Shown piece after piece: positions 49,136-56,259 of a DNA stretch of 64,000 bases. Each line of letters starts with the position of its first letter. Position 1 is the first letter of the stretch. The notes beneath the pieces were generated by a model. It had not been told where the DNA came from. It did no database searches and saw only the letters and a program-made list of their open reading frames with translations. A program made the position numbers and the translations under genes. Source of the stretch: DASWIG01 sp965371445 (lineage in GTDB: Bacteria; Acidobacteriota; Thermoanaerobaculia; Multivoradales; J023); assembly GCA_965371445.1 (NCBI GenBank), contig CBDUYN010000030.1, positions 1-64,000 of the forward strand, in the 5' to 3' direction.

Positions 49136-50044
49136 TTGATCGAGGCTCCAGTCTCGGACCGGCTGTCTGAGTGCCATTCGTCTGGAGCAGCCCGGAACGA
49201 AGTCTCGGAAGAACCAGACACTCGAAGAAGCTTAGGTGAGCATCATGCGAAACAAGCTGCATCAGGTGGCTGCACGCCCACGACGACGAGCTTGTGCCTG
49301 AACGGTGGCCGCTTCCGGGTCGAAGTCGACTGGGTTCTGACCAGCGGAAGATCGGGTTCAGGCACCGCTCGGCCACTGACCGAAGATACAGGACTGTTCT
49401 GGTTCTTCGATGAGGACAACATCGAGCTGGTCGTGAAGATCCTGGATGGTCGTAACTCCAACCATCATTTCTGGGTCTTTTACGGTGCCCTCAGCAACGT
49501 CGGGTACACGCTGAAGGTCACCGATACCCGAACCGGACGGGTGAAGAGGTACCGTAATCCTCGGGGCCGCTTCGCGAGCCGGGGAGACACCGAGGCCTTT
49601 CCGGCTGTGCATTTCCCCGACCCGCCAGATCCGCAACCCCCCCTATCCACGCCGCCGTACCTTGAGCGAGAGAGCGCCCCAGTGCCGAACGAGAGCAGCT
49701 CGTCGTGTCGCAGCAGCGCCTCAAACCTGTGCCTGAACGACAACCGTTTTCGGGTCGAGGTCGACTGGGTGCTCGCCGACGGCCGATCTGGACGCGGTAT
49801 CGCCAAACCCTTGACTAACGATACCGGATACTTCTGGTTCTTCAACCAGAGCAACGTGGAGTTGGTTGTGAAGGCGCTCGACGGACGCCCGGTCAACGGC
49901 AACTTCTGGATCTTCTACGGCGCCCTCTCCAATGTCGAGTACACGCTGAAGGTTACCGACACCCAAACCGGAAAGGTGAAGAGGTACCGGAATCCCCGGG
50001 GCCGCTTCGCGAGCCGAGGAGAAACCCGGGCCTTTCCCCCGTAG
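49136..50044 (+). pseudogene. Fragment with two tandem copies of a recurrent secreted domain
   Basis: Open for 302 codons but with no ATG in a sensible place, no signal peptide and no ribosome site, so it is probably the 3' end of a lost larger gene. Copy 1 runs from 'SLCLNGGRFRVEVDWVLTSG' (49290) to 'RGRFASRGDTEAF'. A Pro-rich linker follows, then copy 2 from 'NLCLNDNRFRVEVDWVLADG' to the stop. Shared marks are LCLN, RFRVEVDW, DTGxFWFF, ELVVKxLDGR, FWxFYGALSNV and YTLKVTDTxTG. I do not know a named family for this domain of about 105 residues. Copy 1 is repeated inverted at 52725-53029. Confidence 0.6.
49269..49572. repeat. Arm of a ~304-bp inverted repeat
   Basis: It matches the complement of 52725-53029 with scattered differences, roughly nine in ten bases identical by eye. 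It encodes one copy of the recurrent secreted domain. The two arms are 3.15 kb apart and could invert the segment between them by homologous recombination. Confidence 0.75.
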
Positions 50045-50109
50045 GAGGTGGCAACGCGAGACGGCCCTTGGCGGGCCTCCCACTGTCATCCACGCCGCAG
50101 GCGTACACG

Positions 50110-50126
50110 CTGCGCTGCGAGCGCAG
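50110..50126. terminator. Hairpin between convergent reading frames
   Basis: CTGCGC and GCGCAG form a 6-bp stem with a 5-base loop between the stop at 50044 and the convergent stop at 50156. There is no T-run, so it is a weak candidate. Confidence 0.3.
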
Positions 50127-50155
50127 GCGTCGGGGTCAGCCTATCCCGTCTGCCG

Positions 50156-51228
50156 TTATTCCTCCCATTCCAGACGGAGCTGGTTCGAGCGACGCTTGAG
50201 CGTCACCTTCAACCGCCGGGTCTGCCCCGGCTCCAGCGCGCCCTGGATGCGGTCGACGGCGTCGACCTCCTCTGGCGGCTCGGTGATGCGGACCTCGATC
50301 GAACGCTTGCCGGAAACTACGGGAATCTTCGTCCGGACCTGCTGGCCTACGATCCGCTTGAAGACGCTCTTAGGGCCGGTGATCTTGGTGCCGGTGATCT
50401 CCTCCGACAAGACCCGCTTTCCGTCGATCCACACCGTCATCCAGGCGTGGCGCATCTTGTTCTGGTAGAGTAGCTCTACGGTGGCGTCCGGCGTCCTGGG
50501 CGCCGGCTTCCTGGGCGCCTCGGCCACCGTAGGCGCCTCGGCTGCCGTGGGCGCCGGCGGATCCGGAGTCGGTTCCGTCGTCGCCGATTCGCCCTCTTCG
50601 TTGGCCGCGGCCGCTGGCGGGTCGGGGGATCCGAGCTCTGGCGGCTCAAGCCCCAGGGTCAAGCCGGATCCGGGCTTGATCTGACCCGCCTGGATCGAGA
50701 CCGTGGCGAGCGGTACGCCGAAACCGCCGATCCCCTCGAAGCTCAGGCCGTCCTCGGCGGCCCGGATGCGGATGGCCCGATCCGGAATCGACGCCCGCGG
50801 CAGCTCGAGGTGGCAGCCGCTGCGTCCGATGAGGAAGCTTCGCTCGCCGAGGTCGTACACGCTCCTCAGCTCGAGGTCCGGCCCGTAGGCGAAACCTGGA
50901 GCGAGGTTGCCGCCGACGCCGGGACCGCCCCCCGGGCAGGCTCGGTAGGGCCCTCCGCCGACCGCTGGGATGTCGCCTCGGACGGCGAATCCAGGTCCGG
51001 CAGGGTGTAGAGATCCGACGCCGTCTTGAGATAGGGGGTCAGGTCGATGGGCGACTTGCGTGGCTGCCTGCGCAGCCTGGCCAGCAACCCCGAAGCCGGC
51101 AGCGGAATCCAGGGGGCGGCGCAGCCCGCGCACGACACGGACTTGCCCTTCAGGCTCTCGTGGAGAGATGCCGGTAGCTCATACTCTGCCTGGCACGACG
51201 GACAGCAAATTTTGAACGTGTCGCTCAT
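50156..51228 (-). pseudogene. Zinc-ribbon/FHA-like protein, frameshifted
   Basis: ATG 51228 opens 'MSDTFKICCPSCQAEYELPA' with C9-x2-C12 and C33-x2-C36, an MJ0042-type zinc ribbon. That frame ends at 50866. From about 50930-50880 the sense continues in another frame: 'YDLGERSFLIGRSGCHLELP' looks FHA-like (IGR), followed by a Pro/Ala linker and a beta-rich end (VELLYQNKMRHAWMTVWIDG). A run of six C at 50928-50933 is a likely slip site. Corrected length is about 357 residues. It resembles the FHA gene at 47281 in layout. It may be intact in the cell if the shift is a sequencing error. Confidence 0.65.
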
Positions 51229-51461
51229 GGCTCGGGTCCTGGAGGGCTCGGCAAGGCCGAGACCGACGGTGGACCCATTCAAGCACAGATCCCGGCTGTT
51301 GCAAACCCCTCCGACGTCCCTAATCCTCGCGCCGGGGGAAGCGGGACAAGCTTGCCCCTGGCCCGGGCCGTCGCGGTAGTGTAGAATGACCGGAAGTTCA
51401 GACCAGGTCCGCGCTGCGCGTATCTGACTCCGAACCGACACCCCATCACGCAGGAGAGACC

Positions 51462-52145
51462 ATGAGCCGATATGGAGCCTTCAGGATGTTCCTCGCCTTC
51501 GCCGCCGCCGTCCCGTGGGCCTTTGCCATTCCCGCCGCCGCCGCGGATGACAAGCTGCGCCGGAAGGTGGCGCGCGCCCAGGAGGTCTACGAGGAGCTTT
51601 TTGGCGCCCGTGACGCCGATTTTCCGGAGCTGCTCCTCGACAAGGCGGAATGCGTCGCGGTCTTCCCCAAAGTGATCAAGGGGGCCCTCGTCTGGGGCGG
51701 CCGTCACGGCCGCGGCATCATCAGCTGCAAGGGCAGCCATGGCTGGAGCGCGCCGGCCTTCTTCAAGATCAGCGGCGGCAGCTGGGGACTCCAGATCGGC
51801 GGCGAGTCCACCGACCTGATCCTCTTCTTCCTGACGGGAAAGAGTGTTCAATCGCTGCTCAAGAGCAAATTCACCCTCGGGGTCGACGCCAGCGTGGCGG
51901 CCGGACCCAAGGGCCGCAGCATCGAGGCTTCGACGGATCTGTGGATGAACGCCGAAATCGTGTCCTACTCGCGTTCGAAGGGCCTTTTCGCCGGCATCGC
52001 CCTCGACGGCGTCCGCCTGGCGGCGGACCGGAAAGCCAACGCGAGCTACTACGGTGAGAACCTCGAGGCGAAGGAAATCCTCCTGGAGGGGAAGGTGGAC
52101 CGGGTGCCGGCGGAGGCCCGGCGATTCATGAAGACGCTCCCTTGA
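51462..52145 (+). CDS. SYLF-domain (Ysc84-like) exported lipid-binding protein
   Basis: 227 residues with a signal peptide (FLAFAAAVPWAFAIPAAAAD). The SYLF domain fills the rest: 'LLDKAECVAVFPKVIKGALV', 'GGRHGRGIISCK', 'WSAPAFFKISGGSWGLQIGG', 'TLGVDASVAAGPKGRSIEAS' and 'YSRSKGLFAGIALDG'. This is the conserved order in bacterial Ysc84-type proteins, which bind phospholipids. AGGAGAG precedes the ATG. It is a lone gene with a normal family length, probably periplasmic; its physiological role is not established. Confidence 0.9.
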   Translation: MSRYGAFRMFLAFAAAVPWAFAIPAAAADDKLRRKVARAQEVYEELFGARDADFPELLLDKAECVAVFPKVIKGALVWGGRHGRGIISCKGSHGWSAPAFFKISGGSWGLQIGGESTDLILFFLTGKSVQSLLKSKFTLGVDASVAAGPKGRSIEASTDLWMNAEIVSYSRSKGLFAGIALDGVRLAADRKANASYYGENLEAKEILLEGKVDRVPAEARRFMKTLP

Positions 52146-52258
52146 GCCAGCCATTCCCCGGCGCCACGCCGAGCACACGGGAAAAGTCTTCGGGATTTTC
52201 ATCGATTCCGTCCACCTGGTGGCGGACAGGGTAGCAGAGGCTGTTGTACGCTGAGACG

Positions 52259-52730
52259 GTGAAGACGAAAGCCGGTCTCCCGACAGAGCTCTTGCGCGAC
52301 AAGGACGTCTCCGCGTTTCTCGAAGCCTGGTTCGAGATCACCCACCTCAAGCAGCTCTACCGTCAGGGCTGGTTGGGTCGGGGCGTCGGTGCCGAGCGTT
52401 GCGAGAGCGTCGCGGACCATTCGTTCGCCGTCGCGCTCCTCGTGCTCTTGCTGGCCGAGGCGTCGTTTCCCGGGCTCGACCGGGAGAAGCTCCTGCGGCT
52501 CGCGCTCCTCCACGACCTGGACGAGATCCACGCCGGCGACTTGACGCCCGCCGACGGTGTCACCGCGCGGGAGAAGTCGGAGCGCGAACGGCGCTCGGTC
52601 GTCCGTACCCTGGGCAAGCTCCCCGGGGGCGCGGGCTACGTCGAGCTGTGGGAGGAGTACGAGCGGCAGACGACGCCGGAAGCGCGGCTCGTGCGCCAGG
52701 TGGACCGGCTGGAGATGGCACTTCAAGCGG
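52259..52730 (+). pseudogene. HD-domain (YfbR-like) nucleotidase, 3' end lost
   Basis: From GTG 52259 the frame gives an HD-domain protein: 'SVADHSFAVALLVLLLAEA' supplies the first His and 'LALLHDLDEIHAGDLTPADG' the HD pair, as in YfbR-type 5'-deoxynucleotidases. At 'VDRLEMALQA' (about 52728) it runs into the antisense of the recurrent-domain repeat, and the remaining codons to 52891 are shadow sequence. The C-terminal helices carrying the last metal ligand region are replaced, so activity is doubtful. The junction coincides with the edge of the inverted repeat. Confidence 0.7.
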
Positions 52731-53029
52731 CCCGAAGGATTACGGTACCTCTTCACTCGGCCGGTTCGGGTATCCGTGACCTTCAGGGTGTACTCGACGT
52801 TGGTGAGGGCACTGTAGAAGACCCAGAAATGACCGTTGGAGTTACGACCATCCAGGACCTTCACGACCAGCTCGACGTTACTCCTTGTTGAAGAACCAGA
52901 ACAGTCCTGTATCTTCGGTCAGTGGCCGAGCGATGCCCGAGCCCGATTTTCCGCTGGTCAGCACCCAGTCTACTTCGACCCGGAAGCGGCCGCCGTTCAG
53001 GCACAAGCTCGTCGTCGTGGGCGTGCAGC
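52725..53029. repeat. Second arm of the ~304-bp inverted repeat
   Basis: This is the complement of 49269-49572. Its outer edge at 52725-52733 is exactly where the HD-domain gene loses sense, which shows that this arm arrived by insertion or rearrangement into or next to that gene. Confidence 0.75.
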
Positions 53030-53555
53030 GGCTACCTGCTCCGACGTCGAAGAACGGCGCGGGTGGAGTGGTGTCGGCGTCCTCCACTTGAGACAGAGAG
53101 CCACCGGAGGAGAAGGCAAGGGCCTCGAGCAGCCCTGTGTCGGGCGCTGGCGCCTTCCTCTGTCCGGCCAAGAGCGTGGAGCGCGCACGGCTTAGGGCAT
53201 TCCAGAGCCGGACCTGAACGACTCCCTGATCGATCAACTTGTCGAGCACGTTCCGCTGCCAAGAGCCCGGATCGAAGGGTGGAACGCTCGAGATGCTGTC
53301 GGGTCCCGAGCACTCACCTTGACTGTTGTTTTCGATTCCGGCGCTGCTCACAGCGAGAATGCGATCGCCGTGCGACGAGTTGGGGAAGGCGTCGACGAGC
53401 GCATCGCTGGCCTCGCACAGAGAGTCGGCCAGCGGACTCGCCCCGCCACACCCCTCCGGATCCAGACTCGCAAGCTCGGCAAGGGCCGTGGCCTGGTCGC
53501 CGAATCCGCCGGTGAGATTACTAGGGCCGTCTCCCGAGGAGGTCCAGACCGCCAC
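52725..53555 (-). pseudogene. VWA-like protein fragment ending in the recurrent domain, frameshifted
   Basis: The frame from 53555 reads 'ALVDAFPNSSHGDRILAVSS' and 'PLADSLCEASDALVDAFPNS', the back half of an exported VWA-type domain without its DxSxS start, then 'SLCLNGGRFRVEVDWVLTSG' of the recurrent domain. It stops at 52878 because of one extra G: 'WFFNKE' should read 'WFFNKSNVELVVKVLDGRNS', which resumes in the next frame. The 5' end is also missing at 53555, where unrelated sequence begins. So the gene is truncated at both ends and frameshifted. Confidence 0.65.
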
Positions 53556-53929
53556 GGTCGGAGCGACCTGGACCTATCGGGTCGTCGAGCTGGGAGCGCG
53601 GCACCTGAATTTCTGGGGTCTCGGTATCGAGAGTTGCTTGCCGCACCTTCTCGAGGTAGACCCGCTGGAGAGTGCCGACTCCGGTACGTTTTTCTACGGA
53701 CTGGGGTGGGAGGTCGGTGCCGGGTTCGAAAGCGGCGACTTCACCTTCACCCTGAACGGCGACTATCCGGCGTCAGCAACACGGGCGGAATCTGAGCGCT
53801 TTCATGAGCGAAGGAGTGAAGATGGGGCTCGGTGGCTCAAGGTTTCAGCGATCGACGTGTTGGCTCTTGGCGCTGGCGATCGCCGAATCCTGCAAGCACG
53901 AGCGGGGAAAAGCGGTATCATGACCGCCG
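53556..53929 (+). other. Gene scraps upstream of the APC permease
   Basis: A rightward open frame contains a plausible secreted-protein string ('GARHLNFWGLGIESCLPHLL', 'TFFYGLGWEVGAGFESGDFT') but lacks a start, a signal and a recognisable family, and is fused to shadow sequence of the neighbouring fragment. I regard it as a remnant. The last 100 bases should contain the promoter of the permease. Confidence 0.35.
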
Positions 53930-55261
53930 ATGGCAGCATCCCCCCTCCAACGTAGCCTGAGGCTCTATCACGCGGTCGCCCTCGTGGTCGGGACGATCCT
54001 CGGCGCCTCGATCTTCGTCCAACCCTCGGAGGTCACGGGCCAGGTGCCGACGCTTTGGGGGACCGCGCTGGTCTGGCTGACGGCGGGTGTCGTCACGTTC
54101 CTCGGCGCCCTGGTCTGTGCCGAGCTCGCTTCGGCGCTGCCGCACGCCGGCGGGGTCTACGTCTACTTGAAGGAGGCCTTCTCTCCGGCTCTCGGCTTCC
54201 TCTGGGGCTGGGCCATGTTCTGGACCATGCACTCGGGCATCCTCGCCGCCATCGCGCTGGTCTTCGCCCGCTACCTGGGCTACTTCGTCGAGCTCGACGG
54301 CACCGGTACGAAGGCGGTGGCGGTGCTGGCGATCCTGTTCCTGACGGCAGTTAACGTCGCCGGGGTCCGGTGGGGGGGCACTTTGCAGACTTTCTTCACC
54401 GCGGGCAAGCTCGTCGCCGTGGTCGCGATCGTCTTCGTGGGATTTGTGTTCGGAGCTCGTCCCGACACCACGGACACCGCTCCGGTGGCTCTGCCCGAGG
54501 TTTCGGTGAGCGCCTTTCTGCTCGCCGTCTCTGCGGGGCTCTTCGCCTTCGGCGGCTGGCACATGGTGACCTACAGCGCCGAGGAGACCGTCGACGCCGA
54601 GCGTAGCATCCCCCGTGCCCTGATGGTCGGGGTGGCGATCGTCGTCGGCTGTTATCTGGCGCTCAACGCGGTCTACTTCTACGTCCTGCCTCTCGCGACG
54701 GTGGTCTCGTCGACCCGGGTGGCGGCCGACGCGGCCGACGCCGTCCTCGGCTTCGGCGGCGGTGCGGCGATGTCGGCGCTGGTGGCGTTTTCCGCTTTTG
54801 GGGCGCTCGCCGGCATCGTGCTGGCCGGTCCGCGGGTCTACTACGCGATGGCGCGCGACGGCCTTCTCTTCGACTACCTGGCGGCGGTCCACCCGCGCTT
54901 GCGCACACCACACCGGTCCCTCCTCCTCCAGGGCCTCTGGGCGTCGGTCCTGGTCATGACCGGAAGCTATCGGCTGCTCTTCCAGCGGGTGGTCTACACC
55001 GAGTGGATCTTCTTCGGCCTGATGGCGATCGGCCTCCTCGTCCTGCGCCGCCGCTCGGGCTACGAGCGCCGCTACTCGATGTGGGGCTATCCGCTGACGC
55101 CGCTGCTTTTCGCCGCCGCGTCGTTCGCCGTCGTCGTGAACCATGTCGTGACGGATCCCCGCGAAAGCCTCAAGGGCCTGGGCTTCGTCGCGATCGGGTT
55201 GCCGGTCTACTACATCTGGTCGAGAAAGAACCTGTCGAAAGAAAAGGAGAAAGAGCCGTGA
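53930..55261 (+). CDS. APC-superfamily amino acid permease
   Basis: 443 residues and 12 hydrophobic segments. The first helix has the APC motif 'ALVVGTILGASIFVQPSEVT', where the GxG-type break binds the amino group of substrates; 'PHAGGVYVYLKEAFSPALGF' follows helix 3, and 'FAFGGWHMVTYSAEETVDAE' lies in helix 6-7. It should be an inner-membrane secondary transporter for amino acids or related amines. Its stop overlaps the start of the amidohydrolase gene (GTGA), so the two are translationally coupled and may act on the same compound. Confidence 0.9.
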   Translation: MAASPLQRSLRLYHAVALVVGTILGASIFVQPSEVTGQVPTLWGTALVWLTAGVVTFLGALVCAELASALPHAGGVYVYLKEAFSPALGFLWGWAMFWTMHSGILAAIALVFARYLGYFVELDGTGTKAVAVLAILFLTAVNVAGVRWGGTLQTFFTAGKLVAVVAIVFVGFVFGARPDTTDTAPVALPEVSVSAFLLAVSAGLFAFGGWHMVTYSAEETVDAERSIPRALMVGVAIVVGCYLALNAVYFYVLPLATVVSSTRVAADAADAVLGFGGGAAMSALVAFSAFGALAGIVLAGPRVYYAMARDGLLFDYLAAVHPRLRTPHRSLLLQGLWASVLVMTGSYRLLFQRVVYTEWIFFGLMAIGLLVLRRRSGYERRYSMWGYPLTPLLFAAASFAVVVNHVVTDPRESLKGLGFVAIGLPVYYIWSRKNLSKEKEKEP

Positions 55262-56250
55262 CCATCGTCGATTTCCACAACCATTACTATCCGCCCGAGC
55301 TCCTCGACGCGATTCGCAGCGCCCCGTCAAGCTTCCGGGTCACGACGGACAACGACGGCAATCCGGTGCTCCATTCGCCCGGCGACTACAACGTCGTCGT
55401 GCCGGGCCACCGCGACGTCGCCCATCGCCTCCGGGTGCTCGACGAGGCCGGTATCGACCGCCAGGTCATCACCTTCACCGCCCCCGGCACCAGCATCGAG
55501 ACGCCGGAGCGTGCCGTCGTCCTGGCGCGGATCGTCAACGACGCGCTGGCGGCGGTCGTGGCGGAGCACGGCGAGCGGTTCACGGCGCTTGCCACGTTGC
55601 CGATGAACGCACCCGAGGAGGCGGTCCGTGAGCTCGATCGGGCGGTCTCGGAGCTGGGCTTCAAGGGTTGCATGCTGTTTTCCAACGCGAGCGGCGTAGC
55701 GCTTGCCGACGAGCGGTTCGAGGTCCTCTACGAGCGCGCCAACGCCCACGGCGCCGTGCTCTACATCCATCCCACCTACCCGGTCGGGGTCGAGGCCATG
55801 GTGGAGTACATGTTGATGCCGCTGGTCGGCTTCCTCATGGACACGACGCTCGCCGCCGCGCACCTGGTCTATGCCGGAGTGCCGGAGCGCTATCCCGAGA
55901 TCCGCTGGGTCCTGGGGCACCTGGGCGGTGCCGTCCCGTACCTTGCGGAGCGCTTCGACCGGGGCTACGAGGCTTTCGCCCGCTGCCGCAAGAACATCTC
56001 CGAGCCTCCGAGCGAGTACCTGCGCCGCTTCTACTACGACACGGTGAACTTCGATCCCCGGGCGCTACAGCTGGCGATCGACTTCGCCGGTGTCGACCGG
56101 ATCCTCGCCGGCAGCGACTATCCGCACATGATCGGCAGCCTCGCCAAGATGGTGGAGTCGATTCGTGCTCTGGAGCTGGGGCCGGAGGACGAGGCGAAAG
56201 TCCTCGGAGGGAATGCTCTGAGGCTGCTAGCCGGTCCTGAAATCGGGTAG
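55258..56250 (+). CDS. Amidohydrolase, ACMSD-like family
   Basis: 330 residues from GTG 55258. Metal-binding 'VDFHNHYYPPELLDA' opens the TIM barrel (HxH), 'YIHPTYP' gives the next His, 'GHLGGAVPYLAERFDRGYEA' another, and 'RILAGSDYPHMIGSL' the final Asp. This order is that of the amidohydrolase-2 family (PF04909), which includes ACMSD-type decarboxylases and other hydrolases. Only the overlapping coupling to the APC permease hints at its substrate. It is followed 9 bases later by the GH3 fusion gene. Confidence 0.9.
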   Translation: MTIVDFHNHYYPPELLDAIRSAPSSFRVTTDNDGNPVLHSPGDYNVVVPGHRDVAHRLRVLDEAGIDRQVITFTAPGTSIETPERAVVLARIVNDALAAVVAEHGERFTALATLPMNAPEEAVRELDRAVSELGFKGCMLFSNASGVALADERFEVLYERANAHGAVLYIHPTYPVGVEAMVEYMLMPLVGFLMDTTLAAAHLVYAGVPERYPEIRWVLGHLGGAVPYLAERFDRGYEAFARCRKNISEPPSEYLRRFYYDTVNFDPRALQLAIDFAGVDRILAGSDYPHMIGSLAKMVESIRALELGPEDEAKVLGGNALRLLAGPEIG

Positions 56251-56259
56251 AGTGGCCCG

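Noticed and set aside
47220..52727. Shared string ggcac(c/t)tcaag at 47221, 48800 and 52717, two of them at junctions
   Set aside because: Eleven bases, one lying in a normal coding context (EMALQ of the HD gene) and one in a hairpin; chance is enough to explain it.
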